64,000 nt of DNA. Origin: an uncultured Lachnospiraceae bacterium (GTDB taxonomy: Bacteria > Bacillota > Clostridia > Lachnospirales > Lachnospiraceae). Under the pieces are notes generated by a model. It had not been told where the DNA came from, ran no database searches, and saw nothing but the letters and a program-made list of their open reading frames with translations. Below are positions 16,071-24,562 of the stretch, piece after piece (position 1 is the stretch's first letter; each line of letters starts with the position of its first letter). The stretch covers positions 62,001 to 126,000 of the forward strand of contig CAJUHR010000006.1 of NCBI GenBank assembly GCA_910586255.1, given 5' to 3'. The translations under genes and the position numbers were made by a program.

Positions 16071-17567
16071 ATGAGCATGGCAAATTTATCTTATCAGAGC
16101 ACCCGGGGCGGGGAGAAGGGCCTGACGGCTTCCCAAGCCATTTTAAAAGGCCTGGCAGAGGACGGAGGGCTGTACATGCCGTCCGGGCTTCCCAAGCTGG
16201 AGATCCCCTTAGGGGAGCTTGCAGGCATGTCCTACCAGGAGACAGCCTACCAGGTGATGCGGCTGTTTTTGACGGATTACACGGAGGAGGAGTTAAAATA
16301 CTGCATCCGCTCCGCCTATGACAGCAAGTTTGACACAGAGGAGATAGCGCCCCTGCGGGAGGCGGACGGAGCTTACTATCTGGAGCTGTTTCACGGCAGC
16401 ACCATTGCCTTTAAGGATATGGCTTTGTCGATTCTGCCCTATCTGATGACCACGGCGGCAAAGAAGAATCACGTGGAAAACGAGATTGTGATCCTCACCG
16501 CCACCTCCGGAGATACGGGAAAAGCGGCCATGGCCGGCTTTGCGGATGTGCCGGGTACCCGAATTATTGTGTTTTATCCCAAGGGCGGGGTGAGCCGGAT
16601 TCAGGAGCTGCAGATGGTGACCCAGAAGGGAGACAATACTGCCGTGGTGGCGATCCATGGCAATTTTGACGATGCCCAGACCGGGGTGAAAAAGATCTTT
16701 GGGGATCAGGAATTCGCAAAAAAGCTGGCAGAGAAGGAATTTCAGCTGTCCTCGGCCAATTCCATCAATATCGGGAGACTGGTGCCCCAGGTGGTATACT
16801 ATGTGTATGCCTATGCCCGTTTGGTTAAAAACGGAACAATCAGGGAGGGAGATGAGATCAACATCACCGTTCCCACAGGCAATTTTGGCAATATTCTGGC
16901 AGCTTATTTTGCAAAGCAGATGGGGCTTCCGGTGAAGCTGCTTCTCTGCGCTTCCAATGACAATAAGGTGCTGTATGATTTCTTTCGGACAGGGATTTAT
17001 GACAAAAAGAGAGAATTTGTCCTGACCAGTTCTCCATCCATGGACATTCTCGTCTCCAGCAACTTAGAACGCCTGATCTATCTGAGCACAGGCTGTGACG
17101 CCGGGGCCAACAGGGCGTTGATGGAGGAGCTTGCCCGAACCGGCGCTTACCAGGTGACTGATGAAATGCGGGCCAGAATGGCAGACTTTTGGGGCGGATA
17201 TGCCACGGAGGCGGAGAACCAGGCAGAGATCAAACGGTTATCTGACAAGACCGGATATATTATCGATACCCACACCGGGGTGGCATCCTGTGTGTACCAC
17301 AAATATGTGGCGGAGACCGGGGATATAACTCCCACGGTGATCGCTTCCACTGCCAGTCCCTACAAGTTCTCCCACAGTGTGATGGCGGCCGTGGCCGGCG
17401 ACCAGGGAGATAGAGATGAGTTTGCCATTATCGATGAGCTCTGCAAGGCATCCGGGGTGGCTATACCCCGAGCGGTGGAGGAGATTCGCAATGCTCCGAT
17501 CCGCCACAAAAGAGAGTGTGATGTGGACACCATGGAGGATGCGGTGGCAGAGATTCTTGGCCTGTAG
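16071..17567 (+). CDS. thrC: threonine synthase
   Basis: PLP enzyme converting O-phosphohomoserine to threonine. 498 residues, the long ThrC form. N terminus NLSYQSTRGGEKGLTASQAI is typical; the PLP lysine is expected at Lys115 in FHGSTIAFKDMALS, the phosphate-binding glycine region is TATSGDTGKAAMAGFA, and NSINIGRLVPQVVYY follows. GAGGA lies six bases before ATG 16071. Monocistronic: its own promoter lies upstream and a strong hairpin (repeat copy E) follows. Confidence 0.96.
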   Translation: MSMANLSYQSTRGGEKGLTASQAILKGLAEDGGLYMPSGLPKLEIPLGELAGMSYQETAYQVMRLFLTDYTEEELKYCIRSAYDSKFDTEEIAPLREADGAYYLELFHGSTIAFKDMALSILPYLMTTAAKKNHVENEIVILTATSGDTGKAAMAGFADVPGTRIIVFYPKGGVSRIQELQMVTQKGDNTAVVAIHGNFDDAQTGVKKIFGDQEFAKKLAEKEFQLSSANSINIGRLVPQVVYYVYAYARLVKNGTIREGDEINITVPTGNFGNILAAYFAKQMGLPVKLLLCASNDNKVLYDFFRTGIYDKKREFVLTSSPSMDILVSSNLERLIYLSTGCDAGANRALMEELARTGAYQVTDEMRARMADFWGGYATEAENQAEIKRLSDKTGYIIDTHTGVASCVYHKYVAETGDITPTVIASTASPYKFSHSVMAAVAGDQGDRDEFAIIDELCKASGVAIPRAVEEIRNAPIRHKRECDVDTMEDAVAEILGL

Positions 17568-17588
17568 CTTACGTGAGGCAGATCTTTT

Positions 17589-17646
17589 GGCAGGGCGGCG
17601 GTTTTTGAAGCCGGCACGGCAGAACCCGCCCTGCCTGAACTGTTAC
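17589..17646. repeat. dispersed intergenic repeat, copy E (hairpin plus TGAACTGTTAC)
   Basis: Perfect 10-base stem GGCAGGGCGG (17589-17598) / CCGCCCTGCC (17626-17635), followed directly by TGAACTGTTAC (17636-17646). The element may also help end thrC transcription, although no T run follows. Confidence 0.7.
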
Positions 17647-17710
17647 AACAGACAACATCTGACGGAAAAGATTGTGAAAAGTTACACTATTCAAACAGGC
17701 AAAAATGGGT

Positions 17711-17716
17711 TATAAT
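17711..17716 (+). promoter_or_regulatory. -10 element of the fba promoter
   Basis: TATAAT at 17711-17716 with only a weak -35 (TATTCA at 17688-17693, 17-base spacing). It is about 86 bases before the fba start. Confidence 0.5.
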
Positions 17717-17801
17717 AGTGCAGAATAGTACGGGCTCGGGCCTGTGCTTCCCCACAAGGAGGGCGAGTGGGAGTATAAATGACGAAATGGAGGATTATGA
17801 A

Positions 17802-18665
17802 ATGTTAGTATCTGCAACAGAAATGCTGAAAAAGGCCAAAGCGGGACATTATGCAGTGGGACAGTTCAACATCAATAACTTAGAGTGGACCAAGTCGATT
17901 CTGGCAACTGCTCAGGAACTCAATTCCCCGGTTATTCTTGGTGTGTCTGAGGGCGCCGGCAAGTATATGACAGGCTTTAAGACCGTGGCTGATATGGTGA
18001 AGGCTATGATCGATGAGATGAATATTACGGTTCCGGTTGCGCTGCATCTGGATCACGGCAGCTATGAGGGATGCTACAAGTGCATTAAGGCGGGATTTTC
18101 CTCCATTATGTTTGACGGCTCTCATTATCCCATTGAGGAGAATGTGGAGAAAACCAAGGAGTTAGTGAAGGTTGCTCACGCCATGGGCCTGTCTATTGAG
18201 GCTGAGGTTGGCTCCATTGGGGGTGAGGAGGATGGTGTTGTGGGTATGGGCGAATGTGCGGATCCCAATGAGTGCAAGGCCATTGCAGATCTGGGAATTG
18301 ACTTTTTGGCAGCAGGCATCGGCAATATCCATGGCAAATATCCGGAGAACTGGCAGGGCTTAAGCTTTGACACGCTGGCTGCCATTCAGGAGAAAACCGG
18401 CGAGATGCCTCTGGTGCTTCACGGCGGCACTGGTATTCCGGCTGACATGATTAAGAAGGCCATTGACTTAGGCGTTGCTAAGATCAACGTAAATACTGAG
18501 TGCCAGCTGTCCTTTGCGGCTGCCACCCGCGAGTATATTGAGGCTGGCAAGGATCAGCAGGGCAAGGGCTTTGATCCCAGAAAGCTGCTGGCTCCCGGCG
18601 CGGCTGCCATCAAGGAGACCGTGAAGGAGAAGATGGAGCTGTTTGGTTCTGTGGGCAAGGCGTGA
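17802..18665 (+). CDS. fba: class II fructose-bisphosphate aldolase
   Basis: Zinc-dependent cleavage of fructose 1,6-bisphosphate to the two triose phosphates in glycolysis. 287 residues, typical of the short class II group. Motifs: VPVALHLDHGSYEGC (zinc His and catalytic Asp), SHYPIEENVEKTKELV, the GSIGGEEDGV loop, GNIHGKYP and LVLHGGTGIP (zinc His). Start at ATG 17802 because AATGGAGG lies eight bases upstream; an in-frame extension to 17718 has no ribosome site. Codon use is uniform and biased like a highly expressed gene. Confidence 0.96.
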   Translation: MLVSATEMLKKAKAGHYAVGQFNINNLEWTKSILATAQELNSPVILGVSEGAGKYMTGFKTVADMVKAMIDEMNITVPVALHLDHGSYEGCYKCIKAGFSSIMFDGSHYPIEENVEKTKELVKVAHAMGLSIEAEVGSIGGEEDGVVGMGECADPNECKAIADLGIDFLAAGIGNIHGKYPENWQGLSFDTLAAIQEKTGEMPLVLHGGTGIPADMIKKAIDLGVAKINVNTECQLSFAAATREYIEAGKDQQGKGFDPRKLLAPGAAAIKETVKEKMELFGSVGKA

Positions 18666-18691
18666 TTTTTGAAGAAAATCCAAAAAAGTGC

Positions 18692-18720
18692 TTGCATTTT
18701 TGAGGCAGATGGTTTATTTT
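18692..18720 (+). promoter_or_regulatory. possible promoter before the glnN leader
   Basis: TTGCAT (18692-18697), 17 bases, TATTTT (18715-18720). It lies just upstream of the hairpin at 18731-18770, so transcripts from it would contain that hairpin as a leader. Confidence 0.4.
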
Positions 18721-18730
18721 AATAGGGAAC

Positions 18731-18771
18731 AAAGGTGTTCTTCCTTATGGATGAGGGAGGACACCTTTTCT
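18731..18771 (+). terminator. hairpin between fba and glnN (terminator or leader attenuator)
   Basis: AAAGGTGTTCTTCC (18731-18744) pairs imperfectly with GGGAGGACACCTTTT (from 18755), followed by TTTTC. It is a terminator for fba, and could act as an attenuator if transcription starts at the promoter-like sequence just before it. Confidence 0.6.
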
Positions 18772-18868
18772 GTTGTTGCGGACGGCATGCCCCGCAGGAC
18801 AGATGTTTTGGATTTCCTGCTGCTTTGGGGAATCGGAACAAAGATTTTGAGGAGAGGAAAGAAAATTT

Positions 18869-20986
18869 ATGAGCGAGATCGTAAAGATATCGGAGATTTT
18901 TGGCAAAAATGTTTTTAATGAAGCAGTGATGAAGGAGCGCCTTCCCAAGAGTGTTTTTAAGAAAATGAAGAAAACCATGGAGGATGGAGTGGAGTTAGAC
19001 CCATCGATTGCAGATGTGGTGGCCCATGCCATGAAGGAGTGGGCAATTGAGCGGGGGGCAACCCACTACACACACTGGTTTCAGCCCCTGACCGGCGTGA
19101 CGGCGGAGAAGCACGATTCCTTTATTTCCGCGCCGGACACGGAAGGCCGGGTGATCATGGAGTTTTCCGGCAAGGAGCTGATAAAGGGAGAGCCGGATGC
19201 CTCCTCGTTTCCCTCCGGCGGGCTGCGGGCGACCTTTGAGGCCAGAGGCTACACTGCCTGGGACTGTACCTCCCCGGCCTTTCTCAGGGAGGATGCCATC
19301 GGTGTGACCCTTTGTATTCCCACTGCCTTTTGTTCCTACAAGGGAGAGGCCCTGGATCAGAAAACCCCCCTTCTGCGTTCCATGCAGGCCATTGACGGGC
19401 AGGCTCTTCGGATTCTGCGGCTGTTTGGCAACACTACGGCAAAGAGGGTGTGCCCCTCCGTGGGACCGGAGCAGGAGTATTTTTTGGTGGACCGCGCCAA
19501 ATATCTACAGAGAAAGGATCTGATCTACGCGGGCCGCACCTTGTTCGGCGCAATGCCGCCTAAGGGGCAGGAGCTGGAGGATCACTATTTTGGCGCTATC
19601 CGGGAGCGGATCGGCTCTTATATGAAGGAGGTCAATGAGGAGCTGTGGAAGCTGGGAGTGACTGCCAAGACCCAGCACAATGAGGTGGCTCCAGCCCAGC
19701 ATGAGCTGGCTCCCATTTACGATCAGGCCAATCTGGCAGTGGATCACAACCAGATGGTTATGGAGACCTTGAAGAAGGTGGCAGGGCGCCATGGACTGAC
19801 CTGTCTGCTTCACGAGAAGCCCTTTGCAGGGGTCAACGGCTCCGGCAAGCACAACAACTGGTCTCTGACCTCGGATGATGGGGTGAATCTTTTAAGCCCC
19901 GGGGAGACTCCCCATGAGAATATCCAGTTTCTTCTGGTTTTGGGATGCATTTTGAAGGCTGTGGATGTCCATGCGGATCTGCTGCGGGAGTCAGCGGCAG
20001 ATGTGGGAAATGATCACCGTCTGGGAGCCAACGAGGCTCCGCCGGCCATTATCTCTGTATTCTTGGGAGAGCAGTTGGAGGATGTGATCGATCAGCTTTG
20101 CAGCACCGGGGAAGCTACCCACTCCAAGAAGGGCGGCACCTTAAAGACCGGTGTGGCCACTCTGCCGGATCTGGATCAGGATGCCACGGATCGGAACAGG
20201 ACATCACCTTTTGCCTTTACGGGAAATAAATTTGAGTTCCGAATGGTGGGCTCCTCGGATTCCATCGCGCCGCCCAATGTGGTGCTTAATACTATTGTGG
20301 CGGAGGCGTTTAAGGAAGCTGCCGATGAGCTGGAGGCAGCGGAGGATTTTGACACCGCGGTTCATGATCTGATAAAGCGTCTTTTGAAGGAGCACAAGAG
20401 AATCATTTTCAACGGAAACGGGTATTCCGATGCCTGGGTGGAGGAGGCCGGGAGAAGAGGCCTGCCTAATATCCGCTCCATGGTGGAGGCCATCCCGGCC
20501 CTGACAACAGAGAAGGCCATAAAGCTCTATGAGGAATTTGGGGTATTTACAAGAGCAGAGCTGAAATCCCGGGCAGAGGTGGAGTATGAGGCCTACTCCA
20601 AGGTGATCAATATTGAGGCCCGAACCATGATTGATATGGCAAGTAAGCAGATCATTCCGGCAGCCATCCGCTATACCGCCCATCTGGCCGCCTCCCTAAA
20701 CGCGGTATGCTCTGCCTGCCCGGAGGCAGATACCAGCGTGCAGGCAGAGCTTTTGGTGGAGACCTCAGCCATGCTGTCTGATATGAAGGTGGCATTGGCA
20801 GCTCTCATGGATATTACAGAAAAATGCGGGGCCATGGAGGCCGGCATGGCCCAGGCCCATGCCTATCATGACCAGGTGGTGCCGGCTATGGAGGCCTTAA
20901 GAGCTCCGGCAGACCGGCTGGAAATGATTGTGGATAAGGAGCTGTGGCCCTTCCCCAGCTATGGAGATTTGATTTTTGAGGTGTAA
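18869..20986 (+). CDS. glnN: glutamine synthetase type III
   Basis: ATP-dependent amidation of glutamate to glutamine. 705 residues, the size of the GSIII (GlnN) class, which is much longer than GSI. GSIII traits: THYTHWFQPLTGVTAEKHD near residue 65, a central FPSGGLRATFEARGYTAWD, GPEQEYFLVD (Glu metal ligands), TQHNEVAPAQHELAPIY, and the ATP-region GSGKHNNWSL. An AGGAAAG site lies upstream of the ATG. GSIII genes are common in Bacteroidetes and many Clostridia. No PII or ammonium transporter gene is adjacent. The gene ends at a convergent hairpin shared with the minus-strand gene. Confidence 0.95.
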   Translation: MSEIVKISEIFGKNVFNEAVMKERLPKSVFKKMKKTMEDGVELDPSIADVVAHAMKEWAIERGATHYTHWFQPLTGVTAEKHDSFISAPDTEGRVIMEFSGKELIKGEPDASSFPSGGLRATFEARGYTAWDCTSPAFLREDAIGVTLCIPTAFCSYKGEALDQKTPLLRSMQAIDGQALRILRLFGNTTAKRVCPSVGPEQEYFLVDRAKYLQRKDLIYAGRTLFGAMPPKGQELEDHYFGAIRERIGSYMKEVNEELWKLGVTAKTQHNEVAPAQHELAPIYDQANLAVDHNQMVMETLKKVAGRHGLTCLLHEKPFAGVNGSGKHNNWSLTSDDGVNLLSPGETPHENIQFLLVLGCILKAVDVHADLLRESAADVGNDHRLGANEAPPAIISVFLGEQLEDVIDQLCSTGEATHSKKGGTLKTGVATLPDLDQDATDRNRTSPFAFTGNKFEFRMVGSSDSIAPPNVVLNTIVAEAFKEAADELEAAEDFDTAVHDLIKRLLKEHKRIIFNGNGYSDAWVEEAGRRGLPNIRSMVEAIPALTTEKAIKLYEEFGVFTRAELKSRAEVEYEAYSKVINIEARTMIDMASKQIIPAAIRYTAHLAASLNAVCSACPEADTSVQAELLVETSAMLSDMKVALAALMDITEKCGAMEAGMAQAHAYHDQVVPAMEALRAPADRLEMIVDKELWPFPSYGDLIFEV

Positions 20987-20993
20987 CAATAAG

Positions 20994-21020
20994 GGAGATG
21001 CTGTGGTTCACAGCATCTCC
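20994..21020. terminator. bidirectional hairpin between convergent genes
   Basis: Perfect 12-base stem GGAGATGCTGTG / CACAGCATCTCC (20994-21005 with 21009-21020) with a three-base loop. It covers the last codons and stop of the minus-strand membrane gene (stop 21008-21010) and lies just after the glnN stop. T runs are weak on both sides. Confidence 0.6.
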
Positions 21021-21499
21021 ATATAGGCCAGCAGCTGATCCAGCAGATCCAGGCCGATATATATGAGAACTCCCAGAATCAGGACACTTACAATCAAAAA
21101 AATCAGTTTATAAAAGAGATACGCCCGGGCAAAGCTTTTTCGCTCGGGATATTTTTTGCTGAAAGCCAGAAAAAGCAGGTAAATCCATCCGATGATGGGA
21201 ATATTCATACACATAAAGGTAAAGAACCACCGGTGAACCGGGGTGTCATTTTCGGAAGGGGCCATGGTTGGCGGAATGCTTGCCTCGGGGGCAGAGGAAA
21301 GCTCCGGAAGAACCTTCGTGTCGGAGGAACCGGCAGCGTTTGCAGGGAGGGAGGGCTCTTTCGCCTTTTCCTCCTGCAAAGTAACCGGCATGGAGGAATC
21401 ATCTGCAAGCTCAGCCCTCTCATTGTCTGCTATTTTTTCTATGGCCTTTTGAATGTTGGCTGTCTCTTCGGCGGCAGAGGAAAGCTCTTTCTGATCCAT
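21008..21499 (-). CDS. small membrane protein encoded after the class A PBP
   Basis: 163 residues of unknown function. The N-terminal about 85 residues are acidic, Ala/Ser/Pro-rich and probably disordered; then follow two membrane helices, near residues 91-113 (WFFTFMCMNIPIIGWIYLLF) and 127-153, with a basic Lys/Arg loop KKYPERKSFAR between them. AGGAGG lies about ten bases before the ATG. It starts six bases after the PBP stop in the same direction, so the two are almost surely co-transcribed and the protein may act with the PBP at the membrane. I do not recognise a family. Confidence 0.8.
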   Translation of the reverse strand: MDQKELSSAAEETANIQKAIEKIADNERAELADDSSMPVTLQEEKAKEPSLPANAAGSSDTKVLPELSSAPEASIPPTMAPSENDTPVHRWFFTFMCMNIPIIGWIYLLFLAFSKKYPERKSFARAYLFYKLIFLIVSVLILGVLIYIGLDLLDQLLAYMEML

Positions 21500-21505
21500 G
21501 GTGGG

Positions 21506-24322
21506 TTAATCCTCCTTTCCGGCTGTGATTACGGCGCTGGGGCCATTGGCATTTCCGGCGCCGGTGTTCCATTTTAGCTGTTCCCGGTTTAAGGTGGCCT
21601 CAAGCCGCTGCTGCTGCAGAGAGATCTGCTGCTGTAAGGCTTGCTGCTCCTGGGCCTTGGCGGCCTGTCGGGCCGCCTCGGTTTTCTGCCATTCCTCTGC
21701 TGTAGGCAGTGTGGAAATGCGGGTGATGGCGGCATTCAGCCGCTGGGTGTAGGATTCAGCCTCCTGATAGTCGGCGATCAGGGGAAGCTTTCCTATGGCA
21801 GCGGTGACCAGCTCCTGAGCATTGGGGGCCTGGTATTCCAGGGCCTCCACATCCTGGAGGGCGGTGAGAAATTCATTTTTGCGGGTCTCGATCTCTAAGA
21901 TTTCCCGGCGCTTGACGGCCTCATCCTCTGCCTTTTTTTGGGCCAGGGCCTCTTCTCTGGCTTTCTGGATCTCATACAGGGCGATGGTCTCTTCCATCTC
22001 GTTGATGGTGACGGAAAATGTCTCATAGCGGGCTGCGAGACGGTTCAGCAATTCTCCCCGCAGAATTCCCTCGTCCATCAGATTCAGCTGACTGACCATT
22101 TTCTGGTATTGTTCCTTTACCCAATACACGTCCTCCACGGTCTCAATGGTCTTTTTTTCAAAGGCTTCCACACCAGATGCAAGCTCTGTCTCCAGCCGGC
22201 GCTGTTCTTTGTCATGAAGGCTTTGCTCGGCTCTCAGCCGGGCGGTGGTGCTTACTAAATCCGTGATGCCGGTTTTGGGATCCGCCTCAAGGGCCACGGT
22301 GGAGGGCTGTTCCCAGTCCCAGGGCTCCTTTCCTGTGTGAAGCTCGTCCATAACCTTTTTCCAGATGCGTCCCGCATAGGTGCTTCCGAAGATACCTGGC
22401 ATGGCCCGGGGAATGTCATAGCCCACCCAGATGGCCGTGGTGTAATAGCGGGTGTAGCCGCAGAACCAGGTGTCCTTACTGCTGTTGGTAGTCCCTGTCT
22501 TGCCGGCGGCAGGCATTCCCCCGGACAGGGCAAGGCCGTGGCCGGTACCAAAGGGCTCTGTGAGGGTCCCCTTTAAAATATCTGTGATCATGTAGGCCGT
22601 GTCCTCTTCATAGACCTGCTGGGCCTGGGGCTTTCTGTCCCTGGTCAGATTGCCCTCCTGCTCATGCTCAATGCGCAGAATACAGGTCCGGTCATTGTAA
22701 ACACCGCTGTTGGCCAGAGTGCTGTAGCCTTTGGCCATATCCACCACCCGCAAGCCATTGGTGAAGCCGCCGATGCTCAGGGAGGGAATGTTGTTGTCAA
22801 TATATGTAATTTTGTGGAAATTCATTTTCCCCAGATATTCCAGTCCGAAATTAACGCCGATATCCTCTAAAATCTGCCAGGCCACGGTGTTTAAGCTGCG
22901 GTTTAGGGCCTCCCGAACCGTTACCTCCCCGTGATAGGAGCCGCCGCTGTTGGAGGGCCCGTCCTCCCATTTGTGGTCGTCCACCAGCCGGGCGGGGTAG
23001 TATTCTCCGGTGTCAAAGGCAGGGGCATAGTCAATGAGAGGCTTTATGGTGCTGCCAGGCTGGCGGGCGCTTAGGTAGGCCCGGTTAAAGGGATCCTCCT
23101 CCCCCCGGCCGCCCACGATTGCCACCACATAGTTGGTCTGGTTGTCCACAATGACCCCGGCTCCCTGAAGGGCATATTTGCCGTTTTCCTGCAGCTCGGT
23201 ATAGGAGGAGAGCCCCTCATCAATCCGTGCCTGCAAAAGTCCCTGGAAAGAAGGATCCAGGGAGGTGTAAATGCGGAAGCCTCCGGCCCGGATCCGGTCG
23301 TTTTTTTCATTGTAGAGGGTCTGATATTTTTCCATGTAGGAGGTATAGTCCTCCTTGTTCTCATAGGTGTAGCGAAAAGGAAAGCCGTCTAACTTCATTA
23401 ATTCCAAGGTGGCACAGTGGATGGCATAGCTGCTTATGTAATTTTCATCGGTGCCCTCAGCCTCCTCCTGGACAATCCGCAAGGGCTGGGAGAGAAAAAA
23501 ATCATATTCATCCCTGGTGAGATAGCCTACCTTGTACATGCTTTCCAGAACATCATTGCGTTTTTCCAGGGAGGCCTCGGGATTTTTCACCGGGTCATAG
23601 GCAGAGGGGCTGTTGCTGATTCCCGCAAGCACCGCCGCCTCACCGGCGCTCAGCTCAGAGGCGTCCTTGCCGAAATAATACCGGCTGGCCGCCTGAACGC
23701 CGTAGCAGTGATTCCCGTAAAAGTTGGTGTTGCAGTAAAATTCCATAATGTCCGCTTTGGAATATTCCTTTTCGATCTCCGGCGCCAGGAGAATCTCCAC
23801 AACCTTGCGGGTGAAGCTTTTCTCCTGAGTTAAGTAGGTGTTTTTGATCACCTGCTGAGTGATAGTGCTGCCGCCCTGGGTGATGACGCCCCTGTTTTTT
23901 ACCAGGGCCAGCGCCGCCCGGGTGGTGGCTATCCAGTCCACGCCGGTATGGCTTTTGAACCGGCGATCCTCCTGTGCTATGTATGCATTTTGAATGTTTA
24001 AGCTGATCTGGTTAATGGGTACATACTCATAATGGCCCGCGTTTATAAGGCCGGCCAGGTTGCCGTCCTTGTCATAGATTTCTGTGTCAGAGAGCATCCG
24101 GAAATCCTGCCGTTCCATCTGGGCCAGCTTGTTGTAGGCCACCTGACGGCAATGGTCTAAGTCAGGCTTTACCCTGGCGTAGACCAGAAGAACGGCTACC
24201 AAAGACAGGATCAGGGTTACGGCGAGAAGCTGTAAAATACTCTGCAAAAGCCAGCACAGGATACCGAAGAGAGTTATAAAAAAGCTGGCAATGCAGGTCA
24301 GAATCGTTTTGATAATTTTCAT
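21506..24322 (-). CDS. class A penicillin-binding protein (transglycosylase/transpeptidase) with long coiled-coil tail
   Basis: Polymerises and cross-links peptidoglycan at the outer membrane face. 938 residues: membrane anchor at about 10-52, GT51 domain about 75-260 with catalytic Glu118 in QEDRRFKSHTGVD and GGSTITQQ, transpeptidase domain about 385-690 with Ser424-x-x-Lys427 (ARQPGSTIKPL), Ser476-Leu-Asn478 and Lys608-Thr-Gly (GKTGTTNSS). From about residue 695 to 938 runs a Glu/Gln/Ala/Lys-rich region that looks coiled-coil, with a Q-rich stretch (EQQALQQQISLQQQRLE). This tail is not part of the usual PBP1a layout and may bind a partner or brace the enzyme in the wall. Divergent from murC, another wall gene. 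Confidence 0.94.
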   Translation of the reverse strand: MKIIKTILTCIASFFITLFGILCWLLQSILQLLAVTLILSLVAVLLVYARVKPDLDHCRQVAYNKLAQMERQDFRMLSDTEIYDKDGNLAGLINAGHYEYVPINQISLNIQNAYIAQEDRRFKSHTGVDWIATTRAALALVKNRGVITQGGSTITQQVIKNTYLTQEKSFTRKVVEILLAPEIEKEYSKADIMEFYCNTNFYGNHCYGVQAASRYYFGKDASELSAGEAAVLAGISNSPSAYDPVKNPEASLEKRNDVLESMYKVGYLTRDEYDFFLSQPLRIVQEEAEGTDENYISSYAIHCATLELMKLDGFPFRYTYENKEDYTSYMEKYQTLYNEKNDRIRAGGFRIYTSLDPSFQGLLQARIDEGLSSYTELQENGKYALQGAGVIVDNQTNYVVAIVGGRGEEDPFNRAYLSARQPGSTIKPLIDYAPAFDTGEYYPARLVDDHKWEDGPSNSGGSYHGEVTVREALNRSLNTVAWQILEDIGVNFGLEYLGKMNFHKITYIDNNIPSLSIGGFTNGLRVVDMAKGYSTLANSGVYNDRTCILRIEHEQEGNLTRDRKPQAQQVYEEDTAYMITDILKGTLTEPFGTGHGLALSGGMPAAGKTGTTNSSKDTWFCGYTRYYTTAIWVGYDIPRAMPGIFGSTYAGRIWKKVMDELHTGKEPWDWEQPSTVALEADPKTGITDLVSTTARLRAEQSLHDKEQRRLETELASGVEAFEKKTIETVEDVYWVKEQYQKMVSQLNLMDEGILRGELLNRLAARYETFSVTINEMEETIALYEIQKAREEALAQKKAEDEAVKRREILEIETRKNEFLTALQDVEALEYQAPNAQELVTAAIGKLPLIADYQEAESYTQRLNAAITRISTLPTAEEWQKTEAARQAAKAQEQQALQQQISLQQQRLEATLNREQLKWNTGAGNANGPSAVITAGKED

Positions 24323-24438
24323 GGTATTTAAAGGTCCTTTTTTAGCATTACTGGTTTCTTACCAGGATAGTATAATACAAAACAGGAAAAAGGGGTAGTA
24401 AAAAAGTGTGGGAAAACCATCAAAATAGGAAGAAAATA

Positions 24439-24467
24439 TTGACTTTCAGGGGAAAAAGAAGTAAAAG
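24439..24467 (+). promoter_or_regulatory. probable promoter of murC
   Basis: TTGACT (24439-24444), 17 bases, TAAAAG (24462-24467), about 95 bases before the murC start. Confidence 0.45.
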
Positions 24468-24562
24468 TAAAGGGATTGTGGAAGAGAAATCATCCGGATG
24501 GCCAGAGAAAGAGGGAGAAAAGAAGCCTGGGGATGCCGGATAAGCAGAAAGGGACAGGGATT

